From positions 1-64,000 of the forward strand of contig CAWEVI010000043.1 of the NCBI GenBank assembly GCA_963812475.1: a stretch of 64,000 nt of DNA. The letters run 5' to 3'. A program made the translations under genes and the position numbers. A model generated the notes under the pieces. That model was not told the DNA's origin, did no database searches, and saw only the letters and a program-made list of their open reading frames with translations. This DNA comes from JAMXLO01 sp963812475 (GTDB lineage Bacteria > Pseudomonadota > Alphaproteobacteria > Acetobacterales > Acetobacteraceae). Shown piece after piece: positions 54,201-62,565 of this stretch (position 1 is its first letter; each line of letters begins with the position of its first letter).

Positions 54201-54584
54201 GTGGCTGCGATCGTACCGATTGTGGATTTCTGGCCGGTGGCGGCGGCATTCCCAGCCGAGAGCTATCGGATGCTGTACCCCGGCGCGCTCTCGCTGTTCG
54301 GTTTCATCGGTTTCTCGGTTCTGAAGATCCCCAATGGCTGGTCCAACCCGCTGTATCTGGCGCCGCTGTTCGTCTCGGCGGTGCTGACCTACGGCATGTT
54401 CTGGTTCGTCTGGGCCTGGTTCGGCTCGCTGATCGCCTTCGGCTGCCTGGCCGGTCCGTACGTGCTGGCCGAGGTCACCGGCTGCTTGCTGTCGATCCGC
54501 ATCCGGTCCATCCTGGTTTTCGTCGCATTCTTCGGCAGTATCCTGTGCGCCGACATGGCGGTGCACATGGGAGAGCTTGGCTGA
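54201..54584 (+). CDS. Small multi-pass membrane protein
   Basis: A 127-residue protein with three hydrophobic segments (ALSLFGFIGFSVL, LYLAPLFVSAVLTYGMFWFVW, and ILVFVAFFGSILCADMAVHMG). No family recognised. GTG start with AAGGGG upstream. The stop overlaps the ATG of the PH-domain gene (TGATG), so the two are coupled and may act together at the membrane. Confidence 0.65.
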   Translation: MAAIVPIVDFWPVAAAFPAESYRMLYPGALSLFGFIGFSVLKIPNGWSNPLYLAPLFVSAVLTYGMFWFVWAWFGSLIAFGCLAGPYVLAEVTGCLLSIRIRSILVFVAFFGSILCADMAVHMGELG

Positions 54585-55048
54585 TGGCCTACTACACGAA
54601 GGTGCTGCAGCCGGATGAGACGGTGAAGGTGATCGGCAGACTGCACTGGTCCATCTACCTCCGCGCCATCATCGTGCTGCTGATCGCCCTTGCGGTGCTG
54701 CTCGGCTCCAACTGGCTGCCCGATCCCGACTGGCAGCCCTATGCGCTTCTGGCGAGCGCTGTGATCGGCGTGCTTGGGCTTCTGCTGCTGCTGGCTGCCG
54801 CGATCCGTCGCCGCGCGACCGAGATCGTGGTTACGGACCGTCGCGTCATCTTCAAGCGTGGCCTGATCACGCGCCACACGGTGGAGATGAACGTGAGCAG
54901 GATCGAGACGGTGGACGTGGAGCAGGGTCTCGGCGGCCGCATCTGGGGCTACGGCACGGTGCTGATCCGCGGCACCGGCGTCGGCCTGGAGCCCCTGGTA
55001 GGGGTCGGCTCGCCACTGGTCATCCGCAATGCGATCGTCGTGGGATAG
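54584..55048 (+). CDS. Membrane protein with bacterial PH (bPH2/YdbT-like) domain
   Basis: A 154-residue protein. Two membrane helices (IYLRAIIVLLIALAVLLGSNWL and YALLASAVIGVLGLLLLLAAAI) precede a bacterial PH domain (ATEIVVTDRRVIFKRGLITRHTVEMNVSRIETVDVEQGLGGRIWGYGTVLIRGTG). Such YdbS/YdbT-like proteins occur widely in membranes with no defined role. Coupled to the upstream membrane gene by TGATG. Confidence 0.8.
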   Translation: MAYYTKVLQPDETVKVIGRLHWSIYLRAIIVLLIALAVLLGSNWLPDPDWQPYALLASAVIGVLGLLLLLAAAIRRRATEIVVTDRRVIFKRGLITRHTVEMNVSRIETVDVEQGLGGRIWGYGTVLIRGTGVGLEPLVGVGSPLVIRNAIVVG

Positions 55049-55075
55049 GGCAGGGCAGGCGTCCGCCATGACGCG

Positions 55076-56560
55076 CTACTCACGCCGACCGGAGGAACTC
55101 TTCTCCGACCGCGGCCGCAGGAATCGTGGCGGCAGGCGAACCACGCGCAGCAGACCGGCGGCGCTCGACAGGCTGTGGATCGACCGGCGCGCCTCCAGCA
55201 GCAGATCACGCGTCTGGAGCTGTTCGCCGGAACCGCCGGTTTCCCGCACAAACGAGAGTCGATGCAGCGAATACAGCCCGACCAGGCAGGAAAGTCCGAA
55301 GTAGAAGGTCCAGGAGTGGAAGTCGAGCACCTGGAGGGTGACCTCACTGGCGCCGCCCTTCCAGGTGACAGCGAGCGTCAGTGCATGGGCCGCGAAGAAG
55401 TCGGCACACAGCCCACCGATGATCGGCGCGATCGCGGCGCAGGTTGCGCTCACCACGCTGCTGGCCGCGAGGAACGCGGTCGCCTGGCCGGCCGGCGACA
55501 GTTTCATTGCGATGTTCCCCGAGGCCAGCGCCACGCCGGCCGTGGCGATGCCCATCAGCACATGGACCGCAAGCAGCAGATAAAGCGTCATCGGCTGTAC
55601 CCAGGGGATCCCCGTAAAGGTCCAGGCCAAGGTGCACGCCAGGAACAGCGGCGCGGAGACCTCCAGCACGGCCTTGTTGCTGAACCGGTCGATCAGGTTG
55701 CCCCACAGCCCGAGCGCCGCCAGGTTGCTGAGCTGGCTCGCCGTCGTGAGAACGATCACCATCGTCATCGAGTAGTCGAGTGTCTTGAGCATGTACACGG
55801 CGAAGAACGGTGCAGCGAGATTTGCGGCGAAGTTCCACGACGATTGAAAAACGATCAGCCGCCGGAAGTTGGCGTCGCCGAACGGCGCAGCCAGCAAGGG
55901 CAGGATGCGCGTGCGCTGCTCGGCCGGCGGCATCGGCTGCTCCGGCGTGATCGACAGTAGCCAGACGCCGAACAGGCCAAGTGCCGCGCTGATGCCGAAC
56001 AGGATCGAATAGGCGAGCACGGCATGGTCCGGCGCAAATCTCCGCCAGGTGTCGATCAGCAGTCCGCAGACCAGTGCGAGTGTGGTCGCGAGTGCAGTCG
56101 TCGCGGCGGCCCGGCGGCCGAAGAAGCGGCCATACTCGTTCTCCGGCACGAGATCGCGCATCCAGGAGTTCCAGGCGCATCCGGCAACCGCGGCCATCGC
56201 CTGATATAGGGCAATCGACACGATCAGCGTGATGATGCCTGCCCTCGGGCCGAGGAACGGCGCGGCGACGGTGGCGATCAGTACGGTCCGTCCGATCCCG
56301 GCGGCCCAGGTGGCGATGGCGCGCCGCCGGCGCAGGCGCTCGACCAGAACGACCGCCGGCAGTTGCAGGAACTGCACGGCGAACGGCACCGCTGCCAGCA
56401 CACCGATCGCGACATTGCTGGCGCCCAGGCCCACCGCGTAACCGACCAGAAACACGCCGGTTGTAAGCGTGCCCATGGCCTCGCTGGCCAGCGCATCGTA
56501 GAGCACCAGCCGGAAGGTCCTGTCCGGCGAGTCGGTCGCTGTCGTCGTGTCACTACTCAT
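55076..56560 (-). CDS. MFS transporter (non-ACS)
   Basis: A 494-residue transporter with about 12 hydrophobic segments: FRLVLYDALASEAMGTLTTGVFLVGYAVGLGASNVAIGVLAAVPFAVQFLQLP and a long charged C-terminal tail (ARRSIHSLSSAAGLLRVVRLPPRFLRPRSEKSS) expected in the cytosol. Helix 5-6 loop RDLVPENEYGRFFGRRAAA is typical of MFS drug/sugar-type carriers with a conserved P-E-Y-G-R-F. Substrate unknown. ATG 56560 chosen. Confidence 0.8.
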   Translation of the reverse strand: MSSDTTTATDSPDRTFRLVLYDALASEAMGTLTTGVFLVGYAVGLGASNVAIGVLAAVPFAVQFLQLPAVVLVERLRRRRAIATWAAGIGRTVLIATVAAPFLGPRAGIITLIVSIALYQAMAAVAGCAWNSWMRDLVPENEYGRFFGRRAAATTALATTLALVCGLLIDTWRRFAPDHAVLAYSILFGISAALGLFGVWLLSITPEQPMPPAEQRTRILPLLAAPFGDANFRRLIVFQSSWNFAANLAAPFFAVYMLKTLDYSMTMVIVLTTASQLSNLAALGLWGNLIDRFSNKAVLEVSAPLFLACTLAWTFTGIPWVQPMTLYLLLAVHVLMGIATAGVALASGNIAMKLSPAGQATAFLAASSVVSATCAAIAPIIGGLCADFFAAHALTLAVTWKGGASEVTLQVLDFHSWTFYFGLSCLVGLYSLHRLSFVRETGGSGEQLQTRDLLLEARRSIHSLSSAAGLLRVVRLPPRFLRPRSEKSSSGRRE

Positions 56561-56906
56561 GCGGTCAGGAGACAACGCAGCTGGCGCGCGGTGCAAGCGC
56601 AGCGTATTTCGCCTAACCAATCGCCTTTTGAGAGTGACCCATCCGTCACCCTTGCGTCGTCATGGTCGGCCTTCGCCGACCATGACGATGGGGGTGCGGC
56701 CGTTGCGCCATGGATACTGCCTAGGCACGAACGCAGCGCCGTTCCTGCGGCACACGCAACCCACTGCCTCTAGCGCAGGTCACGGCTACGGCCTTTGAAC
56801 CCGCACGCAGCATATGCGTCCATGTGCGTGCATCCGCGGTCGGACTTGCCTGCTTCCCTTGGCGGCAGCTTCAGTCCCTGCCGCCCCGTCACACAGTGCC
56901 CCCGCC
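56561..56906. other. Intergenic gap with a perfect hairpin
   Basis: 346 bp without a supported gene. It contains the perfect inverted repeat at 56659-56688 and otherwise unremarkable sequence. No tRNA or other RNA recognised. Confidence 0.5.
56659..56688. repeat. Perfect 13-bp inverted repeat (CGTCATGGTCGGC-CTTC-GCCGACCATGACG)
   Basis: Arms of 13 bp with a CTTC loop, no T run. Half-copies of the same CGTCATGGTCGG word occur at about 59249 and in the element at 29346. Probably a dispersed intergenic repeat. Confidence 0.75.
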
Positions 56907-57668
56907 CTACTCCGCGGCAGTCACCGGTGCATGCGCCCCGAGGAATTTGTGCACGTGGCGCAATGCCTCGGCAATCTGGTCCTTGGACTCCTTCCACGGA
57001 TAGATGCTCACTTCGGAATTCGGCGCGAGACGGGCTGACTCCATGGCGACGGCGTACGGATGCGCCGGAACATCGTCAGGCAGCACCAGTATCGGCGTCT
57101 GACAGGCGCGAACGAAATCGCGCGTCACGGTGAAGACGAAGTCGGCGTTGGCGCGGTACATCCTGTTCAGGAAGGCATCGACCATCGCCATCGTGATGTC
57201 AGGCCGGCGCGCGCACAGCGCCGGGCCCCAGCCTTTGATATTGTTCTGGTAGAACAGGTCCGGTATCTCCGGCCGGAACCCGCTGGGCTGCGCCAACACT
57301 GCGGCGACGATCCGCTCGGGCGCCCGCTTCAACAGGTTCCAGATGAATGGGCCGCCAATGCAGAAGCCCATCACCATGAACTCTCTGATGCCCAGGTGAT
57401 CCATCAGGCCAAGCTGATCATCGGCGTAGGCGTCCCAGGGCCGGTCGATCTCGATCGGTCCAGACGATTGGCCGCCGTTGGCGTTGCGCAGGTCCATCGT
57501 GATGCAGCGATACTCGCCCTTGAACTCCTCCATCGCGTTGAACGCCGCGAACCCGGTCAGAAACTCGATGTTCGAGTTCAAACCCCCGCCGGGGATCAGC
57601 AACAACGGGAAGCCGGAGCCGGTCTCCTGATAGTGGATGCGGACGTCGCCTTTTTCGTAGAACGGCAT
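56907..57668 (-). CDS. Alpha/beta hydrolase with a Cys nucleophile elbow
   Basis: A 253-residue alpha/beta hydrolase: FPLLLIPGGGLNSNI is the oxyanion region and REFMVMGFCIGGPFIWNLLKRAPERI the nucleophile elbow. The elbow reads GFCIGG, with Cys in place of Ser, as in dienelactone hydrolases. ATPILVLPDDVPAHPYAV-type segment carries the acid; a C-terminal His is in RHVHKF. Likely hydrolyses a lactone, ester or C-C bond; substrate unknown. ATG 57668 with AGGAGG. Confidence 0.8.
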   Translation of the reverse strand: MPFYEKGDVRIHYQETGSGFPLLLIPGGGLNSNIEFLTGFAAFNAMEEFKGEYRCITMDLRNANGGQSSGPIEIDRPWDAYADDQLGLMDHLGIREFMVMGFCIGGPFIWNLLKRAPERIVAAVLAQPSGFRPEIPDLFYQNNIKGWGPALCARRPDITMAMVDAFLNRMYRANADFVFTVTRDFVRACQTPILVLPDDVPAHPYAVAMESARLAPNSEVSIYPWKESKDQIAEALRHVHKFLGAHAPVTAAE

Positions 57669-57766
57669 GGCTGTTCCTCCTTGCCCAGTATGCTTTCCGG
57701 ACGTTTTCAATGCGCAAGTTCAGCGCAATTGTCGTGTCGGCTCAACCCCGTCGCCGGCGGGCCGCA

Positions 57767-58378
57767 TCACTCGCCCATGACAACGCGCGCCACGACCGCC
57801 TCGGCCGGTGCGAGCAGCCGCGCCATCATGCCGGTTGCAATCAGCAGCGCCAGCAGCGCGGCAAACCAGGGCTGCGCACGACGGAGTGCATCGCGCTTTC
57901 GCGGCAGGATCGCCACCAGAAGATGCGCGCCCGTCAGCGGCGGCAGCGGCAGCAGATTGAACAACGTGAATGAAATGCACAGCTGCCCGACAGTCTCGAC
58001 AAAAATGAAGAATGTCGCCGAGGCCGTGTCCGGCAGCATGTTCAACACAATCGGCCGCACCAACCGCAGCAGCAGACCAAAGCCAAGCGTTGCACACGAC
58101 GCGCCGATGACCACCAGCAACAGTCCGACCCGTCCAGGCCGCAGCCTGTCGGGATCCACAGCGACAGGGCGGATCCATCCGAGCGTGAACAACACCATCA
58201 GCAGTCCGCCGATCGGGTCGGCATGCCGCAACGGACCGATTCCCAGCCGGTTATCGTAGCGCGGCCCCGCATCGCCCAGTGCGCAAGCCGTCGCGGCGAC
58301 CGCAAAACCATGCACCGAGGCGATCAGCAGCACCGCGGCGATCCGCAGCACGACCTGCTGCAGCGTCAGGTCGCCCAC
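57767..58378 (-). CDS. Degenerate site-2 protease (M50)-like membrane protein
   Basis: A 203-residue membrane protein with the M50 layout: SVHGFAVAATACALGDAGPRYDNRLGIGPLRHADPIGGLLMVLF, then LFNLLPLPPLTGAHLLVAI. The zinc-site HExxH is changed to HGFAVA and the usual NPxPPLDG reads LLPLPPLTG, so the metal ligands are lost and it is probably not a peptidase. Four hydrophobic segments. GTG start. It follows the cytochrome c gene by seven bp in the periplasmic redox operon. Confidence 0.7.
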   Translation of the reverse strand: MGDLTLQQVVLRIAAVLLIASVHGFAVAATACALGDAGPRYDNRLGIGPLRHADPIGGLLMVLFTLGWIRPVAVDPDRLRPGRVGLLLVVIGASCATLGFGLLLRLVRPIVLNMLPDTASATFFIFVETVGQLCISFTLFNLLPLPPLTGAHLLVAILPRKRDALRRAQPWFAALLALLIATGMMARLLAPAEAVVARVVMGE

Positions 58379-58385
58379 TGTGCCG

Positions 58386-59234
58386 CTACCGTTTGAGGTT
58401 CATGTGCTCCTGAGCCGAGGGGTCGGGTGGCAACTCCGTCTGTGCGGCCTGATAGCCGTTCTTGACCAGCAGGAACGCTGTAAGGTCGGCATAGGTTTGC
58501 GGATTCAGCTTTCCGGGACGGTCCGGCGGCATCTTCGCGCGCATGTAGCCGTACAGCGCGGCGACATTGCCGTTGCCCCAATGCCGGGCAAAGTACTGAC
58601 CGGTCAGCGGCGCTCCTCCGAATTCTCCATTGTTCAAATCCGAACCGTGACAATCCTGGCAGTTGCGGCGATAGGCCGCATGCCCGCGATCGGCCTGCTC
58701 CTCGGTAAATGCCGGCGGAGCCGAGGCCTCGGCCGGCGCCGCCGGCGTGGGGTTGCCAGGCGCGCGGAGCGCGTACACTTGTGCGGCGGTCATCTTCGTG
58801 CCGCGCGCTGCGGCGATGTCGGCGGGAACGAAGGTCTGGAAATCGGCCGGCAGCGCCTTGTCGTTGTCCCAGTTGTGCAGCACGTAATCGAGCGCACCGG
58901 CAAGCTGTTCGTCGTTCAGCGCCTCGCCCCATGGCGGCATCGCGCCATTGAACGTTTTGCCGTCAACGGTGATCTGGCCTTGCAACCCATACAGCACCAG
59001 GCGCGCAAGGTAGTCCCTGCCGCCTGGCTGCGTCAGAATTGCCGGCGCGTGTCCCGCCAGCGGAGGAAAACTGTCCGGCACGCCCTGGCCGTTCGGCTGA
59101 TGGCAGACGCCGCAATACGTCGTGTAGGTTTGCGCGCCCACGCTCTGCCATTGAAACGCACCATCATCTGCCGTCGCTGCGGTCGCGGACAGTGCGAGCA
59201 CTACGGCAACACCAAGCCTGAAGCCAACCGTCAT
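58386..59234 (-). CDS. Periplasmic diheme cytochrome c
   Basis: A 282-residue protein with a signal peptide (MTVGFRLGVAVVLALSATAATA) and two class I cytochrome c domains. Haem motifs are CGVCH (C41, C44, H45) and CQDCH (C192, C195, H196). Axial Met candidates are in GAMPPW (about 99) and AKMPPD. It sits 83 bp after the molybdoenzyme gene and would accept electrons from it. ATG 59234 starts the signal; an upstream in-frame start lacks signal character. Confidence 0.85.
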   Translation of the reverse strand: MTVGFRLGVAVVLALSATAATADDGAFQWQSVGAQTYTTYCGVCHQPNGQGVPDSFPPLAGHAPAILTQPGGRDYLARLVLYGLQGQITVDGKTFNGAMPPWGEALNDEQLAGALDYVLHNWDNDKALPADFQTFVPADIAAARGTKMTAAQVYALRAPGNPTPAAPAEASAPPAFTEEQADRGHAAYRRNCQDCHGSDLNNGEFGGAPLTGQYFARHWGNGNVAALYGYMRAKMPPDRPGKLNPQTYADLTAFLLVKNGYQAAQTELPPDPSAQEHMNLKR

Positions 59235-59317
59235 CGATGCATCCCTCACGTCATGGTCGGCCATGACGGTGAAAGAGCGGCGCACGGAGAGTCAACAGCA
59301 GTGGTGGCGCTCCGCTG

Positions 59318-60070
59318 TCAGGATCCGCTGAACCAATTGTATCCCTGATCGTCCCAATAGCCGCCGGGATAGTCGTTGGTCACGAAGATTGCCACGATAT
59401 GTTTCGCACTCTTGAAACCAAGCTTCGTCGGCAGTCTCAGCCGCATGGGATACCCGTACTTTGGCGGCAATGGCGCGTTACCGTAATCCAGTGCCAGAAT
59501 TGTCTGCGGGTGCAGCGCGCTCGCCATGTCGATGCTCCCGTAATAGCGGTCGGCGCATTTGAATCCGACGTAACGCGAGCGCAGGTCGGCGCCGATCCGT
59601 TCAAGGAACAACCGCAGCGGCACGCCGCTCCATTGGCCGATTGCGCTCCATCCCTCGATGCAGATAAGCCGCGTGATCTGCTGCTCCTGCGGCAACGTGC
59701 GCAGTTTGCCCAGCGTCCAGCTCTGCTTGTCTCCAACACGGCCGGACACTTCCAACGCATAATCGTCCCCATCGATCTCGGGTGCATCGTCCACCGGATA
59801 GAACGCGTTGAAGGGGAACGGCTCGGTGATGGCGCTGGGCGGATAAATCGGGGCCAGCCGCTTCGGGTCGAACAGCCAGGCCTGTACGCGGTCGTTCCAT
59901 CGGGACATCGCCCACAGCACGCGGTCCACCGCATCGCCATCCTGTAGATTGCAGCCGGTGAGCATGGTCAGCGCGCCGACCGACAACGAATGTTTCAGCA
60001 TCATCCGCCGATCGAGCCGGCGAACGGCTGGCCTATGCTCATCCAGGCGAATGGAAGGCCCGCGTTTCAT
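59318..60070 (-). CDS. YedY/sulfite-oxidase-fold molybdopterin-binding protein, Tat-exported lipoprotein-like
   Basis: A 250-residue molybdoenzyme. The N-terminus has a twin-arginine motif (DRRMMLKHSLSVGALTMLTGC) ending in a lipobox-like LTGC. The molybdenum-ligand cysteine is C137 in TRLICIEGWSAIGQWSGVPLRLFL; downstream segments VGFKCADRYYGSIDMASALHPQTILALDYG and GYPMRLRLPTKLGFKSAKHI are typical of the sulfite-oxidase/YedY fold. It overlaps the cytochrome b gene (ATGA), as msrP-msrQ pairs do. Substrate unknown. Confidence 0.85.
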   Translation of the reverse strand: MKRGPSIRLDEHRPAVRRLDRRMMLKHSLSVGALTMLTGCNLQDGDAVDRVLWAMSRWNDRVQAWLFDPKRLAPIYPPSAITEPFPFNAFYPVDDAPEIDGDDYALEVSGRVGDKQSWTLGKLRTLPQEQQITRLICIEGWSAIGQWSGVPLRLFLERIGADLRSRYVGFKCADRYYGSIDMASALHPQTILALDYGNAPLPPKYGYPMRLRLPTKLGFKSAKHIVAIFVTNDYPGGYWDDQGYNWFSGS

Positions 60071-60723
60071 CGGGAAGTGTCCCCCGGCGCGGCTGGCAGC
60101 CTGGCGCGGCCGGTGATCATGCCCGGCAACGTGCGCGGCACCAGCAGCACGAGGGTCAGATGCAGCAGAATGAAGCCGACTATGCCCGCCATGACGGCGA
60201 AGTGGACGCGGCGCGCGAATTCATAGCCACCGAACAGCGCCGTCAGCGCCTGCAACTGCACCGGTTTCCAAAGCGCAAGCCCCGATGCCGTTGCCAGCAC
60301 GCCCAGTGTCAGCACGCCGACATAGGCCAGGCGCTGCACCGCATTATATTCGCCGACGCGATGCTCCAAGCGAAACCTGGCGGCATCGCCAACGTCGCGC
60401 AAAATCTGGCGCGGCCAGAGCGGCAGCAGGCTACGGCGAAAATGCCGCGTGAGCACGCCGTAGATGACATAGACCAGACCATTGCCCACCAGCAGCCACA
60501 TGAATGCCAGATGCCATGCAATCGCACCCGCCAGCCAGCCGCCGAGCGTGGCCCATGCCGGGAAACGGAAGTCGAACAGCGGCGAGGCGTCGTAGATCAT
60601 CCAGCCGCTCATGATCATGCAGACGATCGCAAAAGCGTTCACCCAGTGCGTGACACGCACGACGAGTGGGTGAATCCGAACGACGCGCCCAGGGGCGGGC
60701 GCAGACCGGCGGGTCAAATTCAC
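60067..60723 (-). CDS. Cytochrome b561/b(6)-type membrane subunit
   Basis: A 218-residue four-helix haem protein: VVRVTHWVNAFAIVCMIMSGWMIYDASPLF, then WHLAFMWLLVGNGLVYVIYGVL and VHFAVMAGIVGFILLHLTLVLLVP. His residues in helices 1, 2 and 4 fit di-haem cytochrome b561. It passes electrons between the quinone pool and the coupled molybdoenzyme. GTG start; stop overlaps the molybdoenzyme start (ATGA). Confidence 0.83.
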   Translation of the reverse strand: MNLTRRSAPAPGRVVRIHPLVVRVTHWVNAFAIVCMIMSGWMIYDASPLFDFRFPAWATLGGWLAGAIAWHLAFMWLLVGNGLVYVIYGVLTRHFRRSLLPLWPRQILRDVGDAARFRLEHRVGEYNAVQRLAYVGVLTLGVLATASGLALWKPVQLQALTALFGGYEFARRVHFAVMAGIVGFILLHLTLVLLVPRTLPGMITGRARLPAAPGDTSR

Positions 60724-60762
60724 TTGTGGCGTGTCGCGCCTATGGCCGCCCGGCCACGCCGA

Positions 60763-61368
60763 TCACATGGGTGGGACGAGGCCGTTCTTTCCAACGCCGA
60801 CGCTGGCGGCCGTCACGGCGCCATCCGCCGCACGTGTGCCGTTGACAATCACGTTCGCGCCCGGGGTCAAGGCCGTGCGATCGGTCGGCTCGTAGGTCAC
60901 GATGGGCACATCGTCCGGCACCACCACCTTCTTCTCACCGCCCTTGTAGGTGATGGTGATGGTGCGGCCGTTGGCAGCGACCAGACTGCCGACCGTGCCG
61001 TTCGTCATGCTGCTGCCGGCGCCGAGATCCCAGTCGCGGGTGCCCTCGCCGACGCCGCGCATGCTTTCCGGAAACACCTGCACCTCAAGCGCCTTCAGCG
61101 TGCCGTCGGCCTGTGGGACGGCGGCGGTGCCGACGTAGCTACCCTCCTTGATATTGCCGATCTGGGTGACGGTCAGCCAGGTCAGGCGCGCGTTGGGTGG
61201 CAGCGTGGCGCTCGCCTTGGTGCCGTTGCGCAGCGTCAACTCGAGAGTGTCGCCCGAAAGCGAGTCGATCTTGCCGCGCAGCCGTGCCGGCGTGCCGCCG
61301 CTCTGGGCGAATGCGCCGCCGGCAAGCGACATTCCCGCGAGGGACAGAAGCATGCGTCTGTTCATCAT
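60763..61368 (-). CDS. Exported DUF5666-like protein
   Basis: A 201-residue protein with a signal peptide (MMNRRMLLSLAGMSLAGGAFAQ) and a repeated small beta-barrel pattern: ARLRGKIDSLSGDTLELTLRNGTKASATLPPNA, then NGTVGSLVAANGRTITITYKGGEKKVVVPDDVPIV, similar to DUF5666/OB-like domains. The role in the redox operon is unknown. It is the first gene of the minus-strand set that continues to 57767. ATG 61368 with AGGAAGG upstream. Confidence 0.7.
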   Translation of the reverse strand: MMNRRMLLSLAGMSLAGGAFAQSGGTPARLRGKIDSLSGDTLELTLRNGTKASATLPPNARLTWLTVTQIGNIKEGSYVGTAAVPQADGTLKALEVQVFPESMRGVGEGTRDWDLGAGSSMTNGTVGSLVAANGRTITITYKGGEKKVVVPDDVPIVTYEPTDRTALTPGANVIVNGTRAADGAVTAASVGVGKNGLVPPM

Positions 61369-61489
61369 CCGCCCGATCCTTCCTGCAAATGGCGCGCCGC
61401 CGATCGTCGGCTCCACACGCGTTGACGCACGGTGCCGGCGCGATATTCCCGGCGCGGCATTTCCTGATGCCACGCGCCCGGATCGCGGT

Positions 61490-62509
61490 CTAGAGCCCGG
61501 TCGTCAACACCATGCGAAAGCGGGCCTCCCCGCGCATCATCCGCTCGTAGGCTTCGGGTGCACGCTCCAGCGGCATGGTTTCGATCATCGGCCGGACGTC
61601 GGTCAGCGCACTGAATTTCAGCGTGTCCTCGGAATCGATCGACGTGCCGGCAGGCCATCCCTGGATCGAGCGCCGCGCCCCGATCAGCTGAAACGGCGAG
61701 ACCTCAATCGCATCCGGCGAAGCGCCGATAACCATCAGCCTGCCGCCAGGTGCCAATCCGTCGATCACGGTGCTCATGGCCTTGGCGCTACTGGCCGTGG
61801 CCAATATCACGGAGGCGCCGCCCAGCTTTTTGAGTTCGCCGGCCGCGTCATGGGCATCGCTGTCGATGTAGTGACGCGCGCCCAGTTTCCGGGCGAGCGG
61901 CTCCTTGTCGGTGCCGCGCGCGATCGCAACCGTGGGACAGCCCATCTTGGCGGCGAATTGCACCCCGAGATGGCCCAAGCCGCCAATGCCGAGGACCGCG
62001 ACAAGGTCGCCGGCTCGGAGCCCGCTGTTGCGCAGGGCGTTGAACGTGGTGATGCCCGCGCACAACAGGGGTGCGGCCTCCGCGGCCGTCAGTTCGTCCG
62101 GCACCGAGGCCAGCGCCTCGAACGGCACGATCGTGTAGTCCGCATAGCCGCCGTCATACGAAATTCCCGGGATTTGCCCGGTCGCGCAGGTGATGAAATC
62201 GCCTCGGCGGCAGGACCGGCAATGACCGCAGTGACCGCCATGCCAGCCGACGCCGACACGTTGACCCGACTGCCACTCGGGCACGTCGGCGCCGAGCGCA
62301 TCCACCATTCCGACGATTTCGTGTCCGGGCACGCGCGGATATTGGATGCCGGGGAATGCACCCTCCTTGGTGAACGAATCGCTGTGACAGACACCGCAGG
62401 CCTGGATCTTGATCCGAACATGACGCGCCGTCGGTGTGGGAATGTCCCGCTCGACAAGTTCAAACGGGCCGTTGGCGCTGGTCACCCGGACTGCTCGCAT
62501 GCTCGGCAT
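61490..62509 (-). CDS. Zinc-dependent alcohol dehydrogenase
   Basis: A 339-residue MDR enzyme of the AdhP type. Catalytic zinc: CGVCHSDSFTKEG and GHEIVG; structural zinc: HCGHCRSCRRGDFITCATG with four cysteines. Nucleotide motif VLGIGGLGHLGVQFAAKMG. Oxidises primary alcohols to aldehydes with NAD(P). Start either 62509 or the ATG at 62500. Follows the SMP-30-like gene by 56 bp on the same strand. Confidence 0.9.
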   Translation of the reverse strand: MPSMRAVRVTSANGPFELVERDIPTPTARHVRIKIQACGVCHSDSFTKEGAFPGIQYPRVPGHEIVGMVDALGADVPEWQSGQRVGVGWHGGHCGHCRSCRRGDFITCATGQIPGISYDGGYADYTIVPFEALASVPDELTAAEAAPLLCAGITTFNALRNSGLRAGDLVAVLGIGGLGHLGVQFAAKMGCPTVAIARGTDKEPLARKLGARHYIDSDAHDAAGELKKLGGASVILATASSAKAMSTVIDGLAPGGRLMVIGASPDAIEVSPFQLIGARRSIQGWPAGTSIDSEDTLKFSALTDVRPMIETMPLERAPEAYERMMRGEARFRMVLTTGL

Positions 62510-62565
62510 CGCACTCTCCCAGGAATGTCAAAGACGGACTGGCCGGCAATGATCCAGCGATAGCC

